Assembly (NCBI RefSeq): GCF_029227915.1
Contig: NC_079880.1
Span: 8,831,501-8,895,500, forward strand
DNA from: Hydractinia symbiolongicarpus
Taxonomy: Eukaryota > Cnidaria > Hydrozoa > Anthoathecata > Hydractiniidae
Direction: 5' to 3'
Length of the DNA: 64,000 bases
Positions 23,940 to 37,400 of the stretch are shown here, in pieces; the stretch's first letter is position 1, and every line of letters starts with the position of its first letter. The position numbers and the translations under genes were made by a program. A model generated the notes under the pieces. That model was not told where the DNA came from. It was given only the letters and a program-made list of their open reading frames with translations, and did no database searches.

Positions 23940-25850
23940 GCATTAGCAGATTTGATTATGGAACATTTAAAAGTCATTGACATAACCATCCTTGTAGCCA
24001 CTATGGCCCAAGCGCTATGGATGCCGTCCTCTGCCACCACTAAACCTCCTGCAACTCAATATAAACAACCTGCAACCATCTGTCTCAACAGAAATGAACC
24101 TCCTCCCCACAGTTTCGCAAATTTAGAATCGACTGGGATGTTTATGACAAGATCATTACCACCCACAAATATAGTGCATGTACTTGAAATACAAAACAGC
24201 TATATGAATATTATCCCTGTCTGGACATGGACTATCCAGAGATCCTATGAAACTGATAGAACAGTTAGTTACAAAATATTTGAATCCTGCTGTACAATAA
24301 TTAATAAGAGCATGAAAGAGTAAAAGATTTTGTGGTTTGTTGCTCAGCAGCTACAGACTGTGAATTTAAGAATCCTCATGTAAAATAGATATTTGTCATA
24401 AAAGCATCAAAGATCAATTTATCAGCCAGTTACACTACGAAATAATTCAAATTGACATACTTGCTACCTTAAATCTCTAGGCAATGTGGTTAAAAAAGGT
24501 TGAAGCCTCTAAGGGTGTCATAAGAGATTTGAAATCCAATGCATCCACAAGCCATTCTGTAAGAACATTCAAGTATCAAAGAAACAAAAACAAAATCGTT
24601 GCCTCATTTTGCCAAATGCCACTCCTATCACTGGTTATGTTCATCAAGGTCCGGATACCATTTTGAACATCTTTCCTGATAGTGGTGCAAACCTATGACC
24701 AGTTGAAACCAGACATCTGCATCAAATTTAGCTTTCATTGTCACAAGCATAGTTGGCATTGGTACCTTAATTTTAGATGGCAAAGAATGCATTAAAGCCA
24801 ATTTCGAGGTGGAAAATAATCATACAATTCAAGCACACTACTTCTGTGAGAAGGTAGATTGTATCTACTTTAACTTGACAGGGATGCTCAATGAGGTCAA
24901 ATTGCTGAAATACCAATCGGAACACATGTCACATTGTGCAGCGCAATTGTGATTGTCACCAAGAAAGATGGCATACTATAGATTTCTAAAATCTAATTCC
25001 TTCAGGAAACCCATTAATCCTAGTCACCACAAACTAATGATATAGATGGATACCATGCTGCTGAACTTGATAAAAAAAGTCAAGCCCTAACCAACTTTAT
25101 CACCAAAAGGAGAAGGTACCATTTTCATCAAATGCCACAGGGATCCCTATCCGCTGGTGATGCATGTACCAGATGGTGTAATGAACTCATTAAAGATGTA
25201 CTTTTTTGTCATCCAAATACAAATACTCTCCAACTGAAGGTGGAGCACTTGCTGTTTTTTGGTTCATTTGACTCTTGCATGTTTATCGCTGGCTTTAAAG
25301 ACTTGATGTTGGATGTATACCACAAACCTTGGGAACATTCAACAATATGCAAGAAAACAATATGTGAAATCCACGATTGCAAGACTTGGAAGAATTCACC
25401 TTGTGTTGGAGGCACTAAATTATATATTGGCAGCATTGCTCTGATTTAGATATGCTGTTCCAATGATTTAAGAGATATATACTAAAATTGTATTTTTAAT
25501 GGCATCCACTAAAAAAGGATCTTCTTAATGCCCATATTGAAATATTAAACACAATTGATAAAACTCCCATGTATCCCCATAAAAGTCCCATGTATCTTTA
25601 CAATGCACAAACTGGCTGGTTTAGATTTATGTTTACTATCTTCCAACAGAAAATTGCCACCAACAACACACTAATCAGCATATGCTGAGATTTATTTATC
25701 TTAATGGAACAGTTGAGAAGATTTACTTCAGTTGGTGGGCCCCAATTCACTGTCACTAAATTCTAAGAATTTTAGCAGTCATGGTGAGTCAAACACTCTT
25801 TCTTTTCTGTATCATTTTTTTACAAATAAGCCAAAGGATCATCCACAACA
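23940..25850 (+). pseudogene. Decayed Ty3/gypsy-like pol, left part
   Basis: Remnants of retrotransposon polyprotein in the expected order, with stops and frameshifts between them: an aspartic-protease-like FPDSGAN at about 24672-24692, an RT entry motif VTKKDG at about 24955-24975, an RT block FHQMPQGSLSAGDA at about 25121-25167, and an integrase-like GGPQFTVTKF with following WG-like residues at about 25727-25845. No LTRs were identified. The element is dead. The family assignment rests on these short motifs only. Confidence 0.65.
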
Positions 25851-25906
25851 TCGTAACCCCTAATGAAGCCTGCACTTTTTTGAAATCACCTTACATTTTA
25901 AGTTAA

Positions 25907-27806
25907 AGGGGCACTCCAGTGAAAAAAAAATATTTGAAAAAAATATTATTTTAATAAGACAATACAAAAATATGTCAGAATAAACCTTTTACAATCGTTA
26001 AAAATCTTTATTTATAACTTTATCAGGTCTGTGAACATCTTCAATTTTGAATAAATTTGCAAGGCCGTGTAAAGTCGAGAGGACTAGGTCCGAATAAATA
26101 AGCTTACGTCACATCGTGCAGAAAGTCCAAAAGCTCAGCAGCACACCTTCTAAAAGTTTGTTTACTTACTGTTTACATTGTTCGTTGATAAGACGTCTTG
26201 TAATAATGACGAAGATTATAACTTAGAAAACTTAGAATCGGATAATTCTCTTCATGAAAGACTTTACAAAGCTACAGGCACACGAGTTCGAACCTCTTGT
26301 GTCTCACAAGGGAGTAATTAATAATGATGCAAAGTGACGAGGTGTCTTTTACTGACTCAAAGTAACGCTCTTAGCAAAATATTTTCTTTTTAAAGAAATA
26401 AAAAATATATTTAATCGCTTTTTTTAACATTTTTTTCGTCAAAAAACTTTATCATTTGCTTCAGTACAAAAACTTTCTTACTTTACAAACCAATTTATTT
26501 TTATTTCACAATACACCTTTACGATAATTCAATTGTGCATGCGTTCCTACGGCTCTCCATTGTTTTACAATATTGGAAAAAGGAGGTAAAAATCGTGTTT
26601 TTATGAGAGTTTGTTAGAGACGAAAGCGTGTTTTCTCTAGTTTTTTAACTTCTGTCCAATCAATTTCTTTCAAATTTTCAGCAAATGTTGATAATAATAA
26701 GATACAACTTATGTGTACTTTTCATTAAAAACAAAACGCGGCAAGAAAAGTTCTCACGAAAAAACGTACTTTCTCCTTAATAAACTCTTATAAAAGTATG
26801 ATGTTTACCTCCTCCGATCGCAAAATCAGCTGCGATGGAGTGTTAGTTTTCCCGAATTATCGTAAAGGTGTATTCAGCAATATTTTTCCTCCGCACGCGC
26901 TTTTTTGCGCACAAATGCAAACAAATTTTATGTAACATTGAAATTCGCCGTGATGGAAGACCATTCAAATGCGTGATCGAAAGATCAAATAATGTTCGGG
27001 TCTTGATAAGTTGGTAAAACGGCGGTATTAAAATTGCATAAATAAAAATCATTCTTATGATTATGGTAGGTCATAAATGCGTTGCAGAATGCGTTACTGA
27101 CTTATAAGTAGTTGTTTTGACAAAGCTGTTTTAGAAACTGCATTATTAGCATTACATGCAGCCTTAAACAGTTACAAAGATTGAAGAAAATGGGTACATT
27201 TACCCCCTGAAAATATTTGGCATGTCCTTCCATCAAAAAAGCTTGAGCGGTACGAAAGATACATGTGTAACTAGAAAAATTTTTTGTCTGTGTTTGTATT
27301 GGATATTGGTATAATGTTCTTTTATTTAATATAAAAATGTGCAAAATGTTATTTGGTTGTGTTCTGTGGATATAAGTACAAATAATGAAATGAGAAGAAA
27401 TGAGAAACTTTGATCGCATTCACTAGAAAGATGGGATTCTGTGAAAACTTACTTCTTTACACTATTCTAATCGATTGGTACATCGAAACGCAGAGCAACT
27501 AACCATTTTTTGAAGATTTACACGTAAATTGCATAAAAAAGCGATTTAATGTAAGCTATAGGTCTTAACATGAATGTTCTCTGTGCTCGCCTAAACTTTC
27601 TGCACAATGTGATGTCATTATTTATAATCGGGTCCAGTCCTAAATGAAATCGAGCCTGTCTGTTTTTTTTATGAAGAAAAAATTGAATACGCGAAGGCTT
27701 GTACAACAATTTTAAATAAGAAAAACAAGTTTTTTTTGATTTCTTATGCTTTTCTGAGTACGTATATAACAAAAAAGAAAGAAGTGATTTTTACTGGAGT
27801 TCCCCT
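25907..27806. mobile_element. 1.9-kb non-coding TTAA element inserted in the gypsy relic
   Basis: TTAA at 25903-25906 and at 27807-27810. Termini AGGGGCACTCCAGT and ACTGGAGTTCCCCT are inverted repeats with one mismatch. No coding sequence is evident. It contains a second, nested inverted-repeat unit at about 26511-26868. Its left-terminal 200 bp recurs inverted in GLUT8 intron 1 at about 33440-33650. Confidence 0.8.
26511..26868. mobile_element. Nested MITE with ATACACCTTTACGATAATTC ends
   Basis: The sequence ATACACCTTTACGATAATTC near 26511 is inverted at about 26850-26870 (GAATTATCGTAAAGGTGTAT), giving a roughly 360-bp unit inside the larger TTAA element. A fragment with the same terminus and adjoining 200 bp lies inverted at about 31788-32010. 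Confidence 0.7.
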
Positions 27807-27810
27807 TTAA

Positions 27811-28330
27811 TATTTATTAACCTAAGTCCACCTTAAATTCACTGTAAACTGAGAGAACACCCAGCTGACTTTTGTCTTTACAAAGACTTGATAAAAATAT
27901 TGTGAAGTATAGCTTTTACCACATAACCACACCAACATCAATAAATGTTACAATGGTCACACATGTCCGGCTTCCCACCCTGACTGTTTTGGCACAAAAA
28001 TTATCCATCAAGTCAAAATACTTGTCGGGAAAAAAGGAATTTTATAGAAGTTATTCACTGTCAATATCAAATATACATGAATCACTTTAAGGGAGAATCC
28101 CCACGCAAAGTCGACGATTCTTATGTAATTACACTCTTGTCTAATCTATCATTTGTTTACTCCTTGACTGACCGTCTTAAACAGGTTGGCATACAAATGT
28201 AAGGATATTGACATCATTAGGGTTGTTCCTCTGCCCCTATCTTAACAGACCCTATAAAAAAATTAATGTGAAACAAGAAGTCATTATGCAAAATGCATGA
28301 TTTGCCAAAGTTAAGTTTACAAAGTTTCCA
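27811..28330 (+). pseudogene. Decayed Ty3/gypsy-like pol, right part (tentative)
   Basis: The sequence after the TTAA element reads like a retroelement integrase C-terminal tail with stops (for example a Thr-Pro-Ser motif followed by a Lys/Leu-rich stretch near 27855-27900). It is plausibly the continuation of the relic ending at 25850. Weak on its own. Confidence 0.35.
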
Positions 28331-28700
28331 GATTCCTCAACATGAATGCACAGCTCGTAGGGTAAAATGAATATAAATGACATTAATAATTTTTTTAAAA
28401 GGACAAGGTTCAAGGTGTTCAGATTTTTCTTAACTACATTCTTCTCCTTTTTTTAAAGAAAAGTTTCATCAATTTTAAGCTAAGACTTTTACTTTTTTTC
28501 CGTATATTAAGGCATTTCTATTACTGCTGTGAAATGTGTGAATTTCCACCTTGTTTTAAATGTAAAATCAAATTTTATGTAGCACATAAAGTCTTCTATA
28601 CCAAAGGTAAGAATTTCAGCATAGCTTTTCTTTTTCTGGGTTTTATTGATCATGATAGTTTGGATTTACCATATGACTATTGTACAAGATCTGTCATTAT

Positions 28701-28905
28701 TAGATAGATAGATGTGAATATTTTACATGGCCTCACAAATATCGAGGGATATAACCTGTCTATTACTTCCAGGAGGGACCATGGCTAAGATGGGAAGTCC
28801 TATAGTATAAGTATGTCATACGAAGTACGGAGCTTTTCTGATACAGTAATAAATTGTTTTTTTGTCTAGTTAGGTGCAGAGAAGGAGGGGTGACTGGGAG
28901 ATAAG
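28701..28905 (-). repeat. SINE-like repeat, 3' fragment
   Basis: Begins with a (TAGA)n tract and shares GATGTGNATATTTTACATGG, GGGATATANCCTGTCTATTA and TTCCAGGAGGG with the copy at 32242-32600. The tRNA-like head is missing here. Confidence 0.65.
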
Positions 28906-29951
28906 CTACCTTATACATCTAGCTGGCTAAAGTTATTTAGTATCTTACCTATTGTGGTTGTTAATAAATATAACACAACGACAGAAAAAGAAAAGAAATA
29001 AACTAAAGCCTTATTTAGTGCTTAGCATAGCCAGCAACACCTCCCCAGAGACCAGAAGAATGACTATCGTTTTTATAAAATACCATTACAATAAACAACA
29101 TAGACATTACACATAAGCAATAAACAGTAAATGACTATTTTATTATGATGACATACCAAAAATTTCGGTCTCTTGACGAGTAAATTAATCATTGTTTAAA
29201 ATTAGCAACTTGTCTCGTTTTCTCTTGTACATTTATTTTGTGTTGATCGCTCCTTTTCATTTTACGAGGAGGCCTCAAGGTGTTGTGTAACAAAATATAT
29301 GATTTCGATGGATTCTGTTCAAGCATTAAGCCTGGTTTCTATTCTTGCGTTCTGCATTATCGTTTGTCTTTTCCTCCTGTCAATGGATAACGCACAATCG
29401 TTAGCAAATTTTAAGTAGTAATTATGTAAGAAATAATCATTTATTTCCATGTTAGTTAAATCAGTCTGCGTAGGATAACCAGTTGCAGATGCAAAGCTAA
29501 TAGCATAGTTTTAAATTAAGGAAAGTATTCCACACAAACACAAAAACCTTTCCAGGTGATTTATTAGAATGTTAGGCTGAATCTCTGTGGAAACACGACA
29601 CATGTATGCAGCATCAAAGTTAACCGCAAATTCATAAATAAAATTGTTTTCTTTCGCCATAGTAAAATTATTATGTACAAAAACATACAAAATTGTAAAT
29701 TTTTGTATGTTCTTGTATATAATAATATTTAGAAATGATATGGCGGATACGAAGCTACTTAACTATCCTCGACTAACTTCGCATGTCTTTTAATTTGGAG
29801 TTATAATGGATGTAATGTACAAATTTGTGCATTACATCTAATGCCTTATCTTTATACTTTATCCTTTATCTTTATAAACCTGTTCCAAATTGTTTTTTGT
29901 TGTTGATGTGCTGCTACTAATTCCCAACATTTTAAAAAAAAATCTGCCTGT

Positions 29952-30004
29952 AAAACTCAACCTCGATCCCAAGGCTCTTTTTCTTTTTTTGATCGAGGTT
30001 TTAC
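29952..30004. repeat. Small hairpin with CAACCTCGATCCCAAGGC end
   Basis: AACTCAACCTCGATC and GATCGAGGTTTTA form an inverted pair. The end motif resembles the AACCTCGTCCCCAGGGC family seen near 8841-9517 and 54024-55154. Confidence 0.5.
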
Positions 30005-30537
30005 TCTAATTTTTAAAGCAGGAAATTTCTCTATGACAAAAAAGGTCACACATGAGACCGATTGAACGAAAATCCACATATAAGTGGTCCTATATATAGC
30101 TATATAAGTTTTTTGTGCCGTACTTTTAGAATGGCACACTTTGAAACACCGTAAATAACGGATTAAACGCTTTGGGCAGGGGCAGTTAATTCACGCTTAT
30201 TAATTTTTTTTCAAAAAAGAAAATTGTTAAACTTCATTCTGATAACTTTTATGAATAAAAAATAGAAATACAAACAACAAATAAAAAAATATAATAGTAA
30301 TAATGATCTATCTTTTATGAACTTCAATATTTTTATCTTCATCTTCATCGTCGTTGTCTTCGTCTATTGTGTGAGGAATTCATAATCATAGTAAAAATAG
30401 TTGTTTTTTGCGCCGATTCAAATAAGTGCAGGGAGGAGGGGGCAGAGGTGCTTATTTGCAAAAATATTTCCTTAAACCCCGGGGCGCTTATTTGACAGGG
30501 GCGCTTATTGGGCTTGAAGCGCTTAATCTGACATTAA

Positions 30538-31110
30538 AAGCGATTTTCCACTAGGCAGTCTAAAACGCGCTGTAAATCCGCTTCGAATGTTATTTTTTGA
30601 TTTCCACTTGTTAAAAGCAGCAAAAAGAGCGCGTAAACTTTTAAACGACAAAAATATGTAAACATGAACGTTTCTACGTAGAATGTTATTGCTATTTAAG
30701 AAAATAAATCTTCTCAAACTATTGTTGTTGCTGAATGAAGAAAAAGGAAGCAAAACAAAAAAGTAGGTTTTGGATAAGACGGCTGTATCAAGAACGAAAA
30801 CTAAAAGGAGAATTTAATCTTCTCCTTCAAGATATGAAATTGTATGACAGCTTTCTTTTTTTTTCAGTGTTCTTGTATGTTACCCACTTGAATTGAAAAT
30901 GATAGCTTTGATAGCTCTCGCAAAAAGTTGTTTATATCAGGTGGTCTTGCAGCATTTTAATTGGATAGCGCTTTGAAAACGCGCGCAAAAGTCGAAGTAG
31001 AGTCGACTTGTGAAGCCACGCTGAGCGGACCGCTTTTAGCGGGCTTGGGACTGAAAGAACAATAGCGCCACACGCTCAGCGCGTTCTGGAACGCCTAGTG
31101 GAAATCGCTT
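30538..31110. mobile_element. 573-bp MITE upstream of the GLUT8-like gene
   Basis: Terminal inverted repeats AAGCGATTTTCCACTAGGC (30538) and GCCTAGTGGAAATCGCTT (ending 31110). The interior is GC-rich near the right end (GCGCTCAGCG-like repeats) and has no ORF. It ends about 330 bp before the start codon of the transporter, so it may contribute promoter or 5' UTR sequence. Confidence 0.75.
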
Positions 31111-31373
31111 AAGGTAACTAAAAAATACGGGAGTACTCAGTTTTTTTCTTATGCGAAGAGGGTTTCTTTAAAATTCTATTTCATATTCTTGTGTGGATGT
31201 GCGGACGATTAGTTTCTAGTCTTTGAGATCATTGTACAAGTTAAATATTAAAATCCAACCTAAACCATTAACCGACAAAAGCAGTTAAAGTCGGTGGTGG
31301 TGAAGACAGCAAGTAGAAACCGGTCATCTTGTTTCTAATTCTTGCAAAATTCTGGCGTCATGTGATGATAATA

Positions 31374-31442
31374 ATGGAGGCACAACTACAATGTTCTTGT
31401 GTAAAGTTGCATGTGATTGATCAATTCGCTGTTACGTTATGA
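31374..31442 (+). promoter_or_regulatory. Upstream ORF overlapping the GLUT8-like start codon
   Basis: A 22-codon ORF starts at ATG 31374 and stops at TGA 31440-31442. The last four bases ATGA join its stop to the main ATG at 31439. If transcription starts upstream of 31374, this uORF would be translated first and could lower or condition expression of the transporter. The transcript start is not known. Confidence 0.35.
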
Positions 31443-34400
31443 TAGATGCAACGGATAGTGCTGTAAGAAAGGGAATTATTAATACAAGCGAAGACCTTTC
31501 AGATATAGTTGGTACAGGATACATGGAGAAAAACAGTCCTCTAATGCCCGTAGGCAGTACTTCAGCACGTGGTAAAGATAGGTTTAGTTCAGTTTTTTTA
31601 GCTTGTGTGATTGCTTCGTTAGCATCCCTTAATTTTGGCTACACTCTTGGTTACACATCGCCAACACAGACAGAATTGCAGGACAGCCACAGAAGTTTTA
31701 GTGTTACTAAAGATGAGTTTTCATTATTCGGGGTAAAAATCTATATCCAATTTATATTCTTTTTATTAAAAAGGTCATGAATATAAGACTGACAATACAC
31801 CTTTATGGTAATTCGGGAAAACTAACACTCCATTGCAGCTTATTTTGCGATCAGAGGAGGTAAACATCACACTTTTATAGAGTTTATTAAGGAGAAAACA
31901 CGTTCTTTCGTGATAAATTTTCTTTCCGCGTTTTGTCTTTAATGAAAAGCACGCATAAGTTGTATCTTATTATTATTAATGTTTCCTCAAAATTTGAAAG
32001 AAATATAAAATTATTCACACTATATATTTAAGAGTTTGGGTAACCCAAATTTCGTGACCTTATGTTGCGTTTGGATTAAAAAATATTTTTTCCGGGTTTT
32101 TCTGACTTACCGACTCTTGTTTTTTCCGACTTACTGACTCTTGTTTTTAATTCTAAAAGTTAGTCGGTCAGAGGACGTGAACATAACATATTTTTGATTA
32201 TTGCATATAATAAATACATTTTTATTTTTTATTTGTTGATGCAGATAGATAGATGTGCATATTTTACATGGCTATCCTTACAGATATTAAGGGATATACC
32301 CTGTCTATTATTTCCAGGAGGGGGCATGGCTTAGATGGAGAGTGCTGGAGTATTTAATGCTTTATTTGAGCTACGCAGACCCAATTAGGGCCACCGATCT
32401 ACTAGACAACTTCCGGCAACATCCAACGGCCCACACAGTGTGCCATCTCCCCAATTTCCCTCACATGGTTTGGGTTAACCCGGGACTATGGTAACATTTA
32501 CTCGCCCATGTTGAGTCGCCATCAAGAGGAATCGAACTCTGGTCTCCAGCTCAGAGTACGAGAGCTATAACCACGAATATCTACAGCACCACAATGCTTA
32601 CTCATGATGGGGTTTTGATGCATGAATGCACTTCACCTTCTGTCATTCCTTCTATTATTTTGAATTTATGCGTGTGTAACCAGATCATTTTTTTTTTACT
32701 TTTATTTGCCATCAGTCAGATTAGGCACATTTGTGCATAAGGAAAATGATAATGTGACCATAAAGCAATCATGTTCGCTTATTTGTATAAAATGTCAAAG
32801 GTGAAGACAGTCCCTTACCAAAAAATGAAATCATATCGATTGAGAAGAAAAGAAGTTCATCCTTTTTTTATTCTAGTGTGATGGACCTCACATTAGGAAT
32901 TCCCATATTTAAGTAACAATTTAGGGTGTAATGAAAAAATATTTTTTTCGTTAGGAAAGAAGGGTATCAACAAAACTTGATTTTAAAACTGTGTGCCTAT
33001 ACAAACCAGTGTTAAAATTGTGTTTTAATTTAATTTGATGTCTGGAATGTTGATGATATCGGTTTACCCATTAGCTCACTCTAGCAATATAATATTTTAG
33101 TGCTTTTTACCCCCTTTAAAATTTAGATTCTTATTTGCACCAAACTAAAATACAAAACTATGCTCTATGAGTTTTGAAAGAAGAAAATCTAAGAGGAAAA
33201 AAATCGAAAAAACTTTTAAGTTTACGAATGGAAAGGGTAACAAATGAGTGAAATAACTTCAATAAATTAAAACCGAACATAAATTAATAGCATGGATTTT
33301 ATGACCTGTAAATATATAAATATATACAAGAAAACTTTTTTTTGACATTTGAGAAATCCAAATTAACTTTTTCTTTCATCATATCCCATGGAAATAATTG
33401 TCAGTAAGGTGTTTCAAGCAGATGTAAAACCCAGAATATTTTAGTAAGGTCATATTTGTTAACAACTATGTTTCCTTTTTTCTGCGACCTTGCAAATTTT
33501 ATTTAAAATTGAAGATTTTTACAGACCCTATTAAGGTATAAATAAAGATATTTAATGATTGTAAAAGGTTTACTCTGACATATTTATGTATTGTCTTATC
33601 AAAATAACATTTTTTTCAATTTTTTTTTTACTGAAGTGCCCCTGGAATATAATTAGATCCTCCAATAAATTAGAAAATTTGGGATAAATTCCAATTAGGA
33701 AATACCTGTTAAACAATTACTAAGAACGCTGGATTACATCCTGATTCATTCAACTATTTTCCATTTCTTGGAGTTCAATAAAACTTATGCAGAACTTTTT
33801 TTCTGAAGGTTTAGGTGGACTTGTTACATTTTTTCTTTGTAAAATTAGTGATTACATCCCAAGTAATGCTACAAATATCTCATGAATTTCAAAATAGCAA
33901 ATTTAAGCTAACTTTTCCCATTTCTGGAAATTTGATGGCGTGATTAGCAAAAATGCTGACATCAGTAATTTTTCAAATAAAAAATTGTTACTTGAGGTAC
34001 AGGAATCAATTGTAATCTGTTTCATGTCGAACAAACAAACAACAACTTGAAAAATCTTCGCATCCAGCAACGAAGAGCCCTCAAATAACCAGCAAGAATA
34101 GGGTTAAAGTTACTGCGTGAATATTTTAGGAAAAAAATTTTAAAATTTTCAAACTAATATGCTTTATAGCGAGTCTCACTTTTAAATCCCTTTAAAAGTG
34201 ATGAATGCCGATATGCGTGTTTTTTTGTCTAACTCTATATTAAATTTTATGAAGCCTACAGCAAAAAAGTAATAAAAAAATATTTACCAATTTTTCATTA
34301 TTTGCCATTTTCAATTAAATGTTTTTCTTTAAATATTTTTTGGGTGCGAAAGAATTGAAATAGTTAGCAAAAGTTAATCTTTACTGTATTCATACTTTTA

Positions 34401-37400
34401 CTCCATTTTCCTGTTCCTTGGTGTATTGCGAGTATTTCCATAAGGAAGTTAAAAATATCAGAGTTTTGACAGATGTTAATGTTTTTCTTGAATATACACT
34501 ACACTAACTATGAGTTTTTTTCTGTTTTCAGGCATTTATAGCAGTTGGTGCCATCATTGGGAGTATAGTTGGTGGTTATTCTGTTGATAAGTTTGGGCGA
34601 AAAACCACTATCATATGTACATCACTCTTGTACACTCCTGGATGGTGTCTTATCTCCTATGCAGATACTGTATCAATGCTGTACGCAGGTAGAATACTGA
34701 CTGGTGTTGCTGTGGGTATGTCATCATTGGCTGTACCTGTAAGTGTATCAGTACTCCCGCCTCTGAAAACATTTGAAATATTATGATGCATTATTGGAGG
34801 GACAATAATAAGCAAGACACATGTAGCTTAAATTTGTTTATAATCTGATTTTATGCAATATAATATGTTTCATTTTGTTTTAAAAGTATCAAAATTGATC
34901 ATGCAAAGGTTTACCAATATACACTATTTTGTCTTGCAAAGTAGTTTAATTTTTGATTTTTATCGCCCTAATAAAACATTTCATGTAATGAGAGCAATAC
35001 AAAAAGTTAGGTATGTGTTAATTATGTCACACTTTTGATTGCAACATTTTTCAAGAGTTGTGTATAAATAGTATTAACATAAATAATTTTTGTAGTAATG
35101 TAAGTAAGTATTAACAAGTCTAAAATGAGTAGTTGATCTAGTCCATCATAAATTTGGTCCAAATAATAATAAAAAGTTTTTTTCTTCAGTTGTTTAATGA
35201 CTTAATGACAACACAATGTAGATGTTTAAACATTGAAACACAAACACAAATTATATTGAAAAAACTTATTTCCCTTCCTATTATGATTTATGCGATAGTA
35301 AAGTGATAAAGACTGGAAGTGTTTTATATACAAGAAACAATATTTCTTTTGCAAGTAACAGTCAACAACTCCAACACTTCTTTAAACTGACATAGGGATT
35401 TTCTTTTTTTCAAATAATAATACGTATGTATTTCAGGTCAATATCCATAAATAAACAGTAAATGGCTCTTTATCCCACAAATAAAAACTTGCTAAAACAA
35501 ATAAAACCTTATAAATACTATTAAACAATAAAATAGAAAGGCAGATGGATATAAAGAATACAATTCTCTTTTATTTACAAGTTACATTCATCAAGTAAAG
35601 CACTTCTTTGAACTGACTACAAGGTGGTGTACTTTCACAACCCCTTCCACTACACTTGTAAGTAACACAGTCAAGAAGTCCTCGGAAAAAAGTTTACAAT
35701 CTGTTAAGTTTGTTGTTGCACCTTAACGTCAATATTCTAACTCTCGTAAATAAGGTTGAGGGATTTTGTGTAACCTCAGAAAAAACAGAATCTTAGCCTT
35801 CTCCTGGGGAACCAGTACAAATAAATTTTGGATGTGATTTTATAGAAAAGTGAAAATGCTATCATGGAATTATAACTATGAATTTGTGACAAGACTTTAG
35901 AAAAAAATGTGGTTATATAGTCTAAAAATTACCTTAAGTACCAATTCTGTGAATTTTTATTTTTTGCATTTTAGTGAGTTACTGTTATCACAAACAATAA
36001 GAACTTTTATGAAATGGCTTTAAACACCATTTGAATTAAAATGCATGTTTAAGACATAGTACAGAACAAAATGCACTGCACTACATTTTATTGGAATATC
36101 AATAGAATTTGGTGCAGAAAAATTTTGCACAAAATTTGCAAAAGCGGCTGTTAAAATAGGAACAAAAAATTCCTTTTTTTATTTATTGTGGAAGTTTGGA
36201 GAAAATTACCACCATAATGTTTTTTTGATGTTGGATTCACACAAAAATAACGCAAATACATTTTTGGGGATCCTATTTGTGGAAATAAATGCTGTAAAAC
36301 ATAAAATATCTTGTTATGAGAAATGGAATTGTTTTTTTTACCAATAGGTATTTACTACAAAACTTGCTTGTTTTTTTTTTTAAATTTCTTCCTATTGTTG
36401 TTTTCATGTTTAGGTGTATATAGCTGAAATAGCATCGGCAAGATTACGAGGAGGTCTTGGTTCCGTCAATCAGTTAGCTGTTACAATAGGAATTTTTCTG
36501 GCATATTTAGTTGGCTTTTCTTTGTCTTGGCAGTGGACAGCCATGGTTCCTGTTTTTCTTATTGTTTTGATGGTTTGTGCAATGTTTTTCATGCCTGAAA
36601 CCCCAAGGTGGTTGTTAGCGAATAATCAACGTCACACTGCGATAAAAGAATTAGAATGGTTAAGAGGTCCAGACTATGATGTTGAGGAGGAATGTTTTGA
36701 AATAGAAAGTAATCTAGGTAGGTAAACATTTTAATGCTTCAAAAGGCTGATGCATTTTGCTTGATGTATGCGAGGGTAGTCACATAACTCCTCTCTTATA
36801 AAATGTTTTGTTTTAAAACTTCATCTACTGTATATTATATCTAATGTTGCTTGAAAAATTTGTTCTTCATGTATACGTACAAATGTGTCTTACCATGGCT
36901 TTTTCCACACCTCTTAAAACTCCTTAATTCTCCTAAATTTTGAAAACTCTCCTCAAATCTCCTCGATTTTAGTTTTATAACTTGTTATATGTTTTTAGTT
37001 TCAAAATGCATAGAAATACTACATTTGTACAACGATAATTATTTAAAAAAGTAGAGAAATGTTCTTAACGTATTTTCCGGTATATAAACCGCACATCGTA
37101 TAACCCGCAGCTCAGCTTTTTTAGGGAGACCAGATGCTACCAGATAGCCCGCACCTTCGTATAACCCGCATAAAATTTGAATCGGCGATTTTCCTTACCC
37201 GCACCTTTGTATAACCCGCATTGTGTTAAAAAAAATTGACATATTTTTACTTACCCGAATTAATTTTATAAACATGCTCGTTTGGTTGGTTTTTTCGTTT
37301 GTTTTTTAGTTCTGTGTAATTTTTTTTTCATGCTGGAGATAAGTGGGGGACGTTTAAACTCGTGAACCTGAAACGCGAGAGCCGAGTGTCTGAACTAGCG

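Larger units (their letters stand above)
22670..31373. other. Long repeat-rich spacer
   Basis: Nearly 9 kb without a convincing host gene. It holds a hairpin (23049-23117), a TATG-type microsatellite, decayed Ty3/gypsy coding sequence in two halves around a 1.9-kb TTAA element, a SINE tail and a 573-bp MITE. The right end includes the promoter and 5' UTR of the GLUT8-like gene. Unseen upstream exons of the PH-PDZ gene could lie in the left part. Confidence 0.55.

Noticed and set aside
32500-32600. Possible functional tRNA gene
   Set aside because: Box-like sequences are present but acceptor and anticodon stems do not pair. The SINE body and tail follow directly.
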